This document shows positions 18,309 to 29,590 of a DNA stretch of 47,610 nt, piece after piece. Source of the DNA: a virus. The notes below the pieces were generated by a model, which made no database searches, was not told where the DNA came from, and saw only the letters and a list, made by a program, of their open reading frames with translations. The number at the start of each line of letters is the position of its first letter. Position 1 is the stretch's first letter. The translations under genes were made by a program, and so were the position numbers. Location: the IMG/VR virus record IMGVR_UViG_3300050343_000027, positions 1 to 47,610 of that record, one strand, 5' to 3'.

Positions 18309-21300
18309 TTATTTACTGCCGAATATACTACTTATTAAAGTACCTATAGAGTTAATATTTTGACTCCAATCTTTTGCTGAACCACCTTCGTTAGCTAACG
18401 CTTGTGCATATAGTTGAGCTTTTCTGTTTTCTTCATTTTCTGAAGACTGCCAAGTATAATTAGCTTGGTCTCTTGATTCCTGCCATAAGAATGATAAAGC
18501 TTGTGAACTTAAGTTAAATGAGTTCATAGCGTTTTGCATAGAAGCTTGATTAGCTGCAGCAGTGTTAATTGTATTGGCTTGTCTTCTCCATGATAAGTTA
18601 GCTTGTTCTATAGCTTGAGCATTAGCTGTATTAAACTTATCTCTTTCAAAAGCAGTCTGCTCGTTAAACTGATTAACTTGATTAACCATAGCAGCATTAG
18701 CTTTTTCTAAATCAGCTTCTACTTGAAACTCTAAAGCATCTCTAGCATTTTCTTGTTGAGCATTGAACTGTTTTGAAGTATTTATCTGAGCTTTATTAAA
18801 CTGGTCTACTTGAGCAGCTAAACTTGTCATAAATTGATTTTTTTGATTTTCAGATGTAGCATTAAACTGAGATGCAGCATTTTCTGCAGCTTGATTAGAT
18901 AACAGTCTTTGTTGTTCTTGTTGAGCAGTTAGCATGTTAGCCTGTTGCTTATTATTTAAGATTAGCCATATCCATCTGTAAAAAGTTTCTTGCGTTCTCT
19001 ACTTGAATTTTAGTTTGAGTATCTAAATTAGCTAAGTCCATTGAAGCCATAGCTGTAGCATTTTGCATTACAGACTGTTGCTCGTTATTAAGATTTGCAA
19101 GTGTAGCTGTCTGCATAAATTTACTATTAGCTAAAGCAGTTTGTTGTTCTGCATTAAAGTTAGCCATGTCCATATTAGCATTGATTTGAGCATTAGTCAT
19201 TGCAGTTTGTTGTTCATTAGAAAGCTCTGCAAGTCCCATTTGTTGTGCTAAGTTAGCATTAACTTCAGAAACTCTCATCTTCTTATTTAGATTAGCTAAC
19301 TCAATTTGATTTTCAGCAGTCATGCTTTCACTATCAGCTTGATTTTTAGCTGTAAGATTTGCCAAAGATATTCTTTCGTTCATTGACAACTTAGCTAAAT
19401 CTGCTTGTTGATTTAATTGCTCATTCTGTGATAATACTTGAACTGTAGTTTGTAACTCTTGTAATCTAAATTGATTTTCTGTACTAAAATTAGCAGCATC
19501 AGCTCTAGATTTTTCTTGCAACTCTGCAATTTCCATCTGTTGCTCATTACCCAAATTAACTAAATCCATTTGTTGAGCTAGAGTAGCGTTAGTTTTTCTA
19601 AAATCTACTAAATTATTTAGATTAGCTAACCTCATCTGCTGTTCATTCGACATACTAGCTCTATCAGTTGAGTTAAGTTCTGATAGATTTGATAGTTCAA
19701 CTTTTAAAGAGCTATCAAGATTAGCCTGTTCCATTTGCTGTTCTAATTCAGCCTGTCTAATCTTAATTTGAATATCAGCATTATACTCAGCTAACTTAGC
19801 TTGTTGTTCTGCATTAAGGTTTTCAGAGTCTGCTCTGTTTAAAGATTCTAAGTTTGCTAGTTCTGTTTGTTGAGATTGACTAAATGTTTGACTAACAATT
19901 TGTTGTTTTAATTCAGCGTTTAAAGTATTTTCCCTTAACTTAGCATTTAAATTAGCTAGTTCAGTTTGTTGGTCTTTATTTAAATTATCTCTAGAAGCAT
20001 CGTTAAGAGCTGTTAAGTTAGCTATGTTAATTCTTTCGTTAGCGTCTAAATTTGCTAACTCTGTTTGCTGTCTAAAAGTTGCATTCTGAGATAAAAATTG
20101 TGAAGCTCTTGTTAAGCTTTCTAATCTAAACTGATTCTCAACTGTAAAGTTTGCAGCATTAACTTCTGACTTTTCTTTTAGCAGAGCCAGTTCTATCTGC
20201 TGCTCATTAGACATATTTGCCATGTCCATTTGCTGTGCTAAATTAGCATTAGTCTTTTTAAAGTCTACAAGAACATTTAATTCTGCCAACTTCATTTGTT
20301 GCTCGTTAGACATACTAGCTCTATCTGTAGCATTTTGTTCAGTTAAATTAGCTAACTCTACTCTTAAACCTGTTTCTAGGTTAGCTTTTTCCATATCTTG
20401 CTCAAGCTCTGCTTGTCTAACTTCTTTATTTATTTTAGCTTGATACTCTGTAAGTCTACCTTGTTGTTCTGCAGACATGGTTTCTCTTGAAGCTGCGTTA
20501 AGCTGCTCAAGATTTGCAAGGTCCATTTTAGTACCAGTATCTAAATTAGCTATAGCAACTTGTTGTCTTTGTGAAGATTCTTGAGAAGCTCTTTGTTGAG
20601 CGTTTTGAATGTTAGTCATTCTAACTTGCTGCCCTTGTTGAGCTGTAGTCATGACTGCTTGTTGGTCAAACTCACCTTGTTTCAACACAATCTGTTGTGC
20701 CATTTGTGCAGTCTGTGAAGCTGCTGTTTGTCTGATTAGATAAGTTAGTCATTCTTTGTTGCATAACCTGACTAGCTTCTTGTAAGTTTGCTTGTTGTTC
20801 GTTACTTAAATTTTGTGAAGCTCTTTGTTGTAAAGCTTGTGCATTGCTTTGTGCTATAGGCATAGCACTTTGAATAATAGCATTAAACAAAGCATCTCTA
20901 CCAACTGTTGAAACATTTAAACCTCTTTGAGCCATCATTGCATTAACTGCATCTACAGCAGGTTTAGCCCATAGAGGAGTTTTATTTTCTTCTATTCCAG
21001 AAAGTAAACCTTCCATCTGTGTAGATACTAAAGCTTCTTGTGGAAGTGCTGCTACTGCTGCTTGAACATTAACAGGTTGAGTATCTAACTGAGCTTCTAC
21101 CGTTGCAGGGTCTTCTAATACTGCTGCAGTTATTTCTGGAGGTATTTCACCTACCACTTCCATCATATCTGCTGCTGCAGCTTTACGAGCTTCTTTAGTT
21201 ACTGCTTGTCTTGATGCAGCTTCAAACGTAGGTACACCACCTATTTGAGCAGCATCACCTTTTACAACCCCATCAGATGTTATAGCTTCTCTAGTAGCTG

Positions 21301-22834
21301 CATCTTTACTCGGAGCTGTTCCAAGCTCTTGTGCAATTCTTGTAGCTGCTTCTGCAACTTGTGCAGTTCTTTGAGCTGCTACTTCATACTTTGGTAATTT
21401 TGTTACGTCTGTTTCTTGAGCTGTAGCTTCTTCTAAAATTTTTCCAGTAACTGCTGTTCTATCAGCTACTACAGCTTCTCCAGTAGGAGTTACTTGAGCA
21501 GCATCTGGAGCTTTTAAAAACTCAGCTTGTCTTTCTTGACGTTCAGCAGCTTTTAAATCTTCTTGTTGTTGTATAGTAGCTGCAGTACCTTCAGGAGCTT
21601 TATCTATAGTAATACCTTCTCTAGTTGCTGCTGTTTCTACTGGAGCTAATCCTAATCTATTTACATATTCTCTAGTTGCTGCTTCACCTTTTTGAGCAAT
21701 ACTTTGTCTTACAGTTTTATATTCTGGTAAATTTTCTAAGGCAACACCTCTGTCTCCAGCTAAAGCATTTAAACTGTTAATAGCGTCTTGACCTATGACT
21801 TCTGCTACTCTTGTAGCTGCTTCAGCTTCTGGAACTTCTTCCATTTCAATTCTTTCTTTTGGAGCTATGGTAGGAACTTGAGAAATATCTCTTAACTCTC
21901 CTTTAACTTCAGGAGATAACGCAGCTTCAACTTCCTCTTTAGCAACTTGAGCAGCTACTGCAGGACTTGTTAAAGAAGCTTCTTGAACTTTTGAAGTTAT
22001 TCTTTCTTTTACTTCTGGAGTTAATTCTTGAATAGCTGCTTGAACATTTGGAGATTGATTTACTGTAAAAGCTTCTATAGTAGCTGTTTCTATCTCTTGT
22101 GGAGTTTGTGCAGTAGCTATATCTTCCATTAATTTAGCTTCTGGTGCAACGCCTACTTCAGCAGTTTCAGCTTTGATAGCTTCTCTTTCTGCCATAGTCT
22201 TAGCAACACCTAATTCTCCTACCTCAACTTCTTTAGGAGCAGGTATAGTAATGTCTTGTTGTATCAGTTGTTCTGCTTTTTGTTTAGCTGTTAAATCAGC
22301 TTCACCCGGAGGTGTTACTGGTGGAGTTACTGGAGGAGTATATGGAGGAGTATATGGAGGAGTTACAGGAGGTGTGTATGGAGGAGTGTAGCCACCTGTA
22401 CCAATACCCGGTATGTCTCCTATTACTACAGGTTCATTCCCGTTTGTTATAGTAGGAGTAGGTTGTACATTACCACCACCAATACCGCCTATTGATATTT
22501 CTTCATTGCCTTTACCGGTTGTTGGTCTTCTTAGAAGAGTTTGTGAAGGTTGTACTACCGCATCTTGTGCATTTCTGGGTCTATTACTTTTTAAACCCTC
22601 TGGTCCTACATTAATAGTTTTACCAGCCATATTTTGTAATTCTATTTCTCTTTGCTTTCTAAGACTTGGTTGTGCAGGTTGAGCTACAGGTCTGTTAGGT
22701 TTATTAATTTTATCTAACCTATCATCAGGTTCAGCAGGTTTAGTATTTACACCACCTTTAGCTTTTTGTACTCTACCACCTTTACGATAGTCTTGTCTTT
22801 TAGATTTATATGTTTGTTTGTATTTCTTTTTCAT
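18309..22834 (-). CDS. Giant Gln/Asn-rich coiled-coil virion protein with internal duplication, split by two indels
   Basis: I read this as one protein of about 1500 residues. The first segment (22834 to about 20725) has a basic start (KRQDYRKGGRVQKAKGG), a TPPYTPPVTPP repeat near 22300-22390 and Ala/Glu-rich helices with recurring AATREAI/AATRxA motifs. A frame shift near 20735 enters a segment of endless ELANLNxEQQ-like hendecads, and another near 18960 enters a QFNxxxENQ-rich end. At both joins the amino-acid pattern continues across the shift (SNQ into QTAASQ; MANL into NNKQQAN). The middle contains a 220-residue duplication. Likely an internal core or tail-needle-like rod; no enzyme motifs. 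Confidence 0.65.
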
Positions 22835-22851
22835 AGTGTTTTATACCTATT

Positions 22852-23094
22852 TTACTTGACTTCAAAGAGTTTGTCAAGCTTTTCTCCGATTTTATCTATC
22901 CTATCCATGAGGATTCCCATGTCATCTTTAACTTCGTTTTTGGTTACGTACTCTCTTGCTATCTCTTCACGAGTTTTGTTTAAGAGTATGTCGAGGCGTT
23001 TAGCCTCTTCTGTGTTTTGTCTAATGCTGTAAAGCACTGGTGCTAACACCAAAGTTATAAAGATATTCCAAAATAAATAAGGTGTTAGTTCCAT
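22852..23094 (-). CDS. Small membrane/coiled-coil protein, holin-like
   Basis: About 80 residues from ATG 23094 (MELTPYLFWNIFITLVLAPVLYSI), one N-terminal membrane helix followed by a charged coiled coil (NTEEAKRLDILLNKTREEI, then DRIDKIGEKLDKLF). An in-frame ATG at 23157 would add 21 polar residues before the helix. I prefer 23094 because the hydrophobic helix then starts at the N-terminus, as usual. Such one-helix plus coiled-coil proteins beside tail-fibre genes are often T7 gp17.5-like holins, but the match is only in layout. Confidence 0.5.
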   Translation of the reverse strand: MELTPYLFWNIFITLVLAPVLYSIRQNTEEAKRLDILLNKTREEIAREYVTKNEVKDDMGILMDRIDKIGEKLDKLFEVK

Positions 23095-23157
23095 AGTGTT
23101 TTTATCCGATTGTTTTAGTAACGGATGTTGGTGTGATAAGTAATGCGATTTGAGCAT

Positions 23158-23445
23158 CTAAGCAGACTTCATAGCTGTTACAGTCATCAGCACCCATCCT
23201 GCTTCAACCCAACCTTGTACGTCTGAAGCAGATAAATCTGCAAAAGCTGTAAAGCTTGACAAGTCTGAAGTATCTACAGATTGTGTTCCGTATGATGTAG
23301 CAGTCCAGTTGTTACCATCAGCATCCTGATTAGCATCGTCTTCTGCTGTTAATCTCCAATGCACGTTATAAACAACGTCTGCATTACTATCTAGTGTTGG
23401 GTAAGTATCAACTGTTGAAACGTCCCAAGTATATCCAATTGCCAT
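23158..23445 (-). CDS. Small tail-associated hypothetical protein
   Basis: 95 residues, intact: beta-rich, Asp/Asn/Thr/Trp-rich (GYTWDVSTVDTYP, VVYNVHWRLTAEDD, VQGWVEAG). No membrane or signal segment. It immediately follows the fibre gene and has a good ribosome-binding site (AAGGAG about 7 nt before ATG 23445). I recognise the general look of small proteins coded beside tail fibres in marine phages, but no function. It may be a fibre chaperone or tip protein. Confidence 0.55.
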   Translation of the reverse strand: MAIGYTWDVSTVDTYPTLDSNADVVYNVHWRLTAEDDANQDADGNNWTATSYGTQSVDTSDLSSFTAFADLSASDVQGWVEAGWVLMTVTAMKSA

Positions 23446-23492
23446 ATTATTCTCCTTAAATTAAATTGCTGCAATAATAAATGCTAGAGTTC

Positions 23493-26400
23493 GCTATAAC
23501 GTACCATCTGAGCTAAGTCTATTTAAAACTAAATTAGTATTGCCTGAACGTGTGCTTGTGATTCTACCATCTGCTCTATTTTCAATACCTGCACTACCTA
23601 GTGTTGTATCAGTCTTACCCACAAGCAAGTTACCTGATGAGTCTATTCTTGCTTTTTCAGCTTCTGCTGTACCAAATCTTAAAGCATCAGAAGAATGGTC
23701 GTATGTTACAAAGCCTTGAAAATCATCTCCTGATGTATTCGTATCTGTAAAATGTATGCCTGATGCACCAGTTGCTCCTGCATAAATAGATATTAATTCT
23801 GAGCCTGAACCATCACCTACAGTTAATCTTTGTTGTGGACTACCAGTTCAATTCCAACATTTCCTGCTGAGTCTATTCTCATGGCTTCTGAAAGATTAGC
23901 GGTACGTGTGCTTGAACCATGTACAAAAAATGCTAAACCAACTTGGTCTTCGTCTGATGAGTTTTGAAAAGGAACTATTGCTGCTGATTGGTCATCACTA
24001 GCACCTCCATTTCTACCAAAAGAAATACCAGCACCAAAATTTCCGCTTCCAGCAGTTGCGTTTTCATTGTTTATATGTAGACCAGTGTGTCCTGAGTTGT
24101 AAACTAAACTTGCATTTCCTGTACCAAAAATGACTGTTTTTAACATTACTAGGAGAACTGGTAGTGCCTCCTACTAGCAGTTGACCATTTGAGTCTATTC
24201 TCATTTTTTCATCAGCATCTATTTCATAAACAATTCTTGTGCCACCTTGAGTATTACCAGCATCAGCTTGAAGGGTTAAATGTCCACCATTACCTGAGAT
24301 TTCTGAATAACCACCGTCTGTATCAGTAATTCTAAACCTTGGATTTGCTGCCGCTAATTCAAGCTCTCTATTTGGCGAATCAGTACCAATTCCAACATTA
24401 CCTGATGAGTCTATTCTCATGGCTTCTGAAACTGCTGTATCATCTCCTGCTGTATAAAATGTTAAAGAAGTTGCAGCATTAGCATCAGACGAGCTTTCTC
24501 TAAGTGCAGCAATAGCAGCACCCTCTTGTGTTGTTTGGTTGCCTTCAGGCACATAAAAAGAAAGTTTAGTACCATCACCTGCAACAAGGTCGCTTATTTC
24601 AGGGGATTCTGTTACTTGCAGTCTTAAGACTTCTGTAGGAGTACCTGTTCCGCTTGTAGATAATGTTTCTATGTGTAAAGGAACACTTGGTGAAGTCGTT
24701 CCAATTCCAACGTTACCTGATGAGTCTATTCTTACAGACTCAGAACCGTTGTTTTCAAACGAAGTGTACCCGGTTGTTGTATTGTTGATTACAAAACCAC
24801 CAGTAGAGTTTGTATATAAGAGCTTTACACGCTCTGCACCTGATTGGTCAAACGATATTCCACGCTCACCAGAACCTGTTGAGTTAATTGACAAGAGCTG
24901 GTTTGGCGAATCAGTGTCAATTCCAACGTTACCAGCTGAGTCTATTCTCATGGCTTCTGCACCACCTATACTAAATGATACAGCACCGTTTCCAGAGGTA
25001 ACGTTAAAATTGTGTCCTGCATCAATAGAGGCTGTATTAAAGCTAGATAACTGTAGCGGTCTTGTGTCAGTAGAGCTAAAACTAGCGTATATTGAATTTG
25101 TTGTTGGAGCTACTACATCTAAAGGGGCATCAGGCGTAGTAGTACCAATACCCAATCTCTCAGCACTTGCATCCCAGAATAAAGCTGCAGTTGTGCCTGT
25201 ATTTTCGTAGAAAGATATGTCGTTGTTAGATTGTATTTTTAATAAATCTTTTTGGTTTTTATCTTCAATAATAAAACCAAAATCATTAGCGTCACTTACG
25301 TTGGCTTTTATGTTATATCCATTAGAAGTACCATCGTCTGAACGTAATTGTATAGTTGTAGAATCTGCCCTTACAAGTGCTGTACCATCAATAGTCAAAC
25401 CATCAGCAGTTACTGTTCCTGTTACGTCTATACCTGTTGAGGTTGTTTCTAGTTTTGGTGAGCCATCGTAATGTAATTGTGATTTTCCATTACTTACAAA
25501 CCTAGCCATGTAGTCTGAACCTGAATCACCTGTAACCTGAATTTCAGTTCCGTTTGTTCTAACTTCTAAAACGCCAGTCCCTTCTTCACTTATTATTGAG
25601 TTAGTTCCTGAGTGATAAATCTGTAAATCTGAACCAGTTCCGAAGATGGCTTTGTCATTATCGCCAAAGTTTATGTCTGCTGAAGTTGTTAAACCTGTAA
25701 GAGTACCAACGCTAGTTATGTTTGGTTGAGCTGCTGTAGCTAGTGTGCCTGTAATGTTTCCTGAAGATTGAATAGTACCTGTAATGTTTATATTACCTGT
25801 ACCTGTAATGTCATTAGAGTTTAAATCTAAATCACCACCAAGCTGTGGAGTTGTATCTTCAACAACTTCATTAGTTGCAGCAACTGTAGTATCTACATAA
25901 GCCTTTACAGACTGCTGTGTAGGTATAAGAGTTGCACTATTAGATACCATGTTGTCTTCATCAACAAAAGCTGTAGCAGTTATTGTGCCATCGTTAAGAC
26001 TACTAAGTGTTTTATTCGTTAAAGTCTGTGAGCCTGTAAGTGTTGTTACTGTACTATCAATTGCAAGAGTAACTGCATTACCTGTTGCAGAACTATCAAG
26101 ACCTGTACCGCCTGATACAGTTAATGTTTCACTATCTAAAAATTGCAATCTGTTGTAATGCTAAGTCTTCTGCAGTAATCTGTGTCTACCACTGTCTTGT
26201 ATGTTATCGTAACCTTCTGTCAATTAAGCTTTAAAATTATCTACTTCTGATCTGTATTGTTATCAACATCTATTGTTTTATTTGTAAGAGTCTGTGTGCC
26301 TGTTTGTTACTGTATCTATATTACATAGTATTCCCTGAACCTACAGTAGCTAAACCAGTCCCACCAGCGATTGTAAGGCTCTCTGAGTCGAGGTCAATGC

Positions 26401-26918
26401 TTAATGCACCACCACTATCGCCTAAGAAATCTAAGTCCTGTGCAGTGACTTGAGCATCGATATAAGCTTTTACAGATTGTTGAGTTACTAAAGATGTAGC
26501 ACTATTAGAACTTAAGTCATCTTCATCAAGTACTGCTGTAACGGTAGAACCCGTTGCAAGTACTCTTTAAACTGTAAAGTCTTTGAATTGTAAAGACTAG
26601 TACCTAAGTCTACATCGTTATCTGTAACAGGTACTATAGCTCCATCAGCTATGTATAAGTTGTTGTACAGAAGTTACTTGATACTTCTACATAAAACTCT
26701 ATATGGTCGTTTGTTGTATCTATTAAAACTTTGTTAAGTGGTGTAGCTAATCCAGCATCACCAATTAAACCTATACTGGTCCTTCGTTTGCAGTACCATC
26801 GTGTTTATGACCACTTGTATTCAAAAGCATTTAAAAGTTGATTGTACTCATTATTAAATAATGCAGCAGTAATTGTATCTCCATCTGCGAATGTACTTTG
26901 TCTTGTATAACCTGCCAT
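23493..26918 (-). CDS. Tail fibre protein with GNVGIGT repeats, frameshifted
   Basis: Host-recognition fibre of about 1140 residues. The N-terminus (MAGYTRQSTFADGDTITAAL, then FNNEYNQLLNAF) is the usual tail-attachment start in marine podoviruses. The shaft has TGSQTLTNKTL and STTPQLGGDL-type strands, then at least six copies of a (M/V)RIDSSGNVGIGT-x-SP-like repeat, typical of trimeric beta-structured fibres. One continuous frame spans 24064-26148; the N-terminal third (26150-26900) has many indels, and two more lie near 24130 and 23845. The C-terminal end is uncertain: the frame stops at 23493, but the +1 frame runs about 40 nt further. It lies directly after the gp10-like tail gene. Confidence 0.8.
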
Positions 26919-26923
26919 TGTGT

Positions 26924-28475
26924 TTATCTCCTACCTGATGGAATGTAATCTATGTATAGTCCGTTTATTGTGTATGGTGCGTTTGTATCGTTTGTTAATA
27001 TTCTAAAGCTATTAGTGTAACCACTACCTTGTAATGCTAACCTAACTAAAGGTTGTTCAGATGCTCCAAACTTTGCAGAACCAAATAAAGCTGTATGGTT
27101 GTGGTGTATCTTACTATCGTAATCAAATCTAACTCTTAATGTAGGTTGTGCTCAATCCTTCTGGACCTATAGAAATTTTAATAGTGTAAAGTTTTTAAAG
27201 TTCCTAAGTCTCCATAATCATAATCAGGTGTTTGATATCTTGCATCTATGTTTTACACCATCAAAAGTATTACCTAATTATGATTATAAACATAACCATC
27301 TCTATCACCATGATAATACTTTTCAATCCATTTTATCAAATCCTGATGTTATTGCTGTAACTTCTATCCTAAAGTTTCTGACCATTCAAATCCATTTGGT
27401 CTTAAGTGTTCCTATAATTCCTTTTTGTGAAGCATTAGAATCAAGTCTGTATTGTATAAAATAATCTATATTGTGATTTTTCTCTAATAACAACACTACT
27501 AAATTGTAAGTTGTCATTGCTTTCTTGCTAATTCTGTTATAATAGGCTGTATAGCTTTACTAACTGTTCCTAACTCAACGTCACCAATTCTTGCTGTACC
27601 AGCAACTGTTCTTAATCCATCAGGTGCTAAGAATATTAAGTCACCACCAATCTCTTGAATACTGTAACCACTTAAACAACCTACGTTTTTGCAACAGGTA
27701 CAACTTGCTATAGTAGAACATTATTTATGTTTATAATTTATGAAATGAGTTTTCACAAAATATAAATAAATCTTTACGGAAACCTTTAATACCTACTATT
27801 TGGTCTGATATAGTTACTAGCACCTGCACCTGTACCACTAAAAGTATCTATGGGTCATTGTAACACTATAGTAAATAGTATTTAAGGTTATCTTTACTCC
27901 AGCAGCTATTAAATGATGGTCATGTACTGTACAAAACTTAGCTTTAGTTCCTGTAACTGTTATTTCTTCTGTAAAAAATGTTCTAGTGTTTAAAGCACCT
28001 GTACCTTCCATTCTAAAACTAAAAGGTTTTTACTCCATCAGCTATAATTAACTTCACCATAATCTTGTAGCACCTTCAAACATTGCAAACTCACATTGTC
28101 CTTGTTAGTTCTAGCTGTAACACTTTTACCTGTAAAGGTTGTGTAGTTATCTCCACTACTATGCTAGATAGCTTTATTTATCTGTAACCAAGCTAGTTCC
28201 ATCTTGACTAAAATAATATATTAGTACCTACACAGCAACTACACCATCTGCATAAATAACTACCTAATATAGTTGTTAGTGCTTCCTTAGGTTTACTGAA
28301 CTTCCTCCACCAAACTTAGTATATCCATTAATACGTCTATATCCACCTTCTATAGAGACTTCAAAGTTTCTTAACTTCTGTAGCTACTCCGGGTGTTTAA
28401 GTAAAGTCTATAGAGTTAGCTGATTTACTAATCCACCTGCTACATGCATACGGTAAAAGGTTGTGAACGTGCCAT
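26924..28475 (-). CDS. Tail tube / packaged-DNA-stabilisation protein (gp12/gp10-like), heavily frameshifted
   Basis: About 515 residues if reconstructed. Start ATG 28475 (MARSQPFTV) overlaps the previous stop as TAAATG. Readable islands include NFEVSIEGGYRRINGYTKFGGG near the N-terminus and, at the C-terminus, KIHHNHTALFGSAKFG, GSGYTNSFRIL and APYTINGLYIDYIPSGRR. The last is the typical APYTI-G-x-x-IDY-x-P-x-GRR ending of P22 gp10-like and T7 gp12-like tail proteins. Many one-base indels destroy the middle, the worst-read stretch in the window. Role: tail component below the portal. I cannot decide between the two families. Confidence 0.6.
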
Positions 28476-29240
28476 TTAAAAGTAAGTTCTATCGTCTGTC
28501 ATATATTTAGGAGCTGGATTCATAAATTAGATTTCATAGTACTTCATCCTTTTTTATAATCATCCAATGCAAAAGCTGCTTGTTGTGGGCTTTCTTTAAA
28601 CTGCCAAACATAATATCTTGCTTTAGCTGTTATTACATTACTATATTGCTCTGGTAAAGTAATTGTATCATCATGTGCTGATAAGCTTGTAGGTCTTTCA
28701 AAAGCATAAAAGTGTACGTTATAAACTTTATCAGGTATTGGACTTAATCCAAACTTTCTGTGTCTGGAGATTTAATAACAAACTTAGGTTCTCCATGGTT
28801 TTGAGTATCTGCATCATCTGCATTTTCACTGTCTCTGTAGTATCTTTTCCAATCTGTAAGTGTAAGAAACTTTAATCCTTTAGAGACATAAGGAGTTGTT
28901 TCTCCACTTACGTTAATTGTTGTAAATAAAAATCATCCCAATCTATTGATGCATAGTCTGTAGTAATACTAGAACTATCAGCTTTAAAGTGTACCATCTT
29001 GTTCCTGCAACTGTAGCTACTGTTACGTTACCATAAAAAGGGTCAGTAGCTCCACTTGCTCCTGCAGCAAAAAAAGGTAAGTTGTGGTTCTTCGTTGGCT
29101 ATATCAAATATAGATTTATTAATAGCTATCTTTTACAAACTTTTGAATACCTGTAGCGTTTCAAAGTTTGCAGAAGTTAAAGGAACTTCATTGAGTTCTC
29201 TTAGTACTTCGTTAGTTATGTCAAGATATGTTGTAGCCAT
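28476..29240 (-). CDS. Head-tail connector / tail tubular protein A-like, frameshifted
   Basis: About 250 residues reconstructed from ATG 29240 (MATTYLDITNEVLRELNEVPL, then TSANF). Seen further on: FVKDS, SIFDIANEEPQ, ASIDWDDFYL, LKFLTLTDWKRYYRD, PDKVYNVHFYAFERP, TITLPEQYSNVITAKARYYVWQFKE and a final DDRTYF. The order and spacing recall phage gp11-like adaptor proteins. At least five indels interrupt it. It overlaps the small upstream gene by 1 nt (TAATG) and the downstream tail gene by TAAATG. The product links portal and tail; assignment rests mainly on gene order. Confidence 0.6.
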
Positions 29241-29386
29241 TATTTTTTATGAACCTTTTGAATTGGAAAGTTTGCTTCTAAACTTGCACCTTTATGTTTT
29301 ACAAACTTACCTGTGTGTTTCATTAATTTAAACGTACCATTTTTTTGTTTCATCCAATGGTGTCCTTTTGGTGCTTTAACTTTCAT
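29240..29386 (-). CDS. Small basic protein downstream of capsid gene
   Basis: 48 residues from ATG 29386 (MKVKAPKGHHWMKQKNGTFKLMKHTGKF). Very Lys/His-rich, with a repeated G-x-F/HKG-type turn (GTFKLMKHTGKFVKHKGA). Follows another small gene by 1 nt and overlaps the connector gene at TAATG. Small basic proteins near the capsid gene may bind packaged DNA or act as cement, but I see no motif. Confidence 0.5.
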   Translation of the reverse strand: MKVKAPKGHHWMKQKNGTFKLMKHTGKFVKHKGASLEANFPIQKVHKK

Positions 29387-29387
29387 A

Positions 29388-29532
29388 TTAGTTAGCTTTA
29401 GCTTTTGGTGTTCCTTTATATACAGGCTGACATCCGTCCATCTTAACATCTCCACCATATACCATATAGTCCACCCATGCTTTTTTTCTTTTATTCCATT
29501 TACATCTTTTTTTTTTTATCTTTACCGTACAT
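29388..29532 (-). CDS. Small Lys-rich protein, frameshifted at an A11 run
   Basis: About 48 residues from ATG 29532 (MYGKDKKKKDVNGIKEKKAW). The raw sequence has 11 A residues after GAT in the coding strand (29506-29516 on plus) and stops three codons later; with 12 A residues the frame runs on to a stop at 29388-29390 (VKMDGCQPVYKGTPKAKAN). A Shine-Dalgarno AAAGGAG lies shortly before the start, immediately after the terminator. A likely homopolymer miscount, or a slippery site. Confidence 0.5.
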
Positions 29533-29544
29533 ATTTTATTTTCT

Positions 29545-29578
29545 CCTTTAAAAAGTGGAGGAGTCCGAAGACTCCCCC
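29545..29578 (-). terminator. Intrinsic terminator after the major capsid gene
   Basis: On the minus strand, GGGGGAGTC - TTCG - GACTCCTCC forms a 9-bp stem (one G-U pair) with a UUCG tetraloop, followed two bases later by TTTTT. It begins 12 nt after the capsid stop. Very strong, classic Rho-independent form. Placing it directly after the capsid gene parallels the T7 late terminator after gene 10, which sets capsid mRNA levels above those of tail genes. Confidence 0.88.
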
Positions 29579-29590
29579 GAGTTTTGACAA

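Noticed and set aside
22173-22391. Gly/Val repeat open frame (GGVTGGVYGG) on the plus strand
   Set aside because: It is the antisense of the TPPYTPPVTPP repeat in the giant coiled-coil protein, not a separate gene.
24671-25210. 179-residue open frame on the plus strand across the fibre gene
   Set aside because: Antisense shadow of the GNVGIGT-repeat fibre; no start signal and no plausible protein features.
29500-29520. A11 run as a programmed slippage site
   Set aside because: A single missing A fully explains the break and other homopolymers show the same problem; no downstream stimulatory structure is seen.
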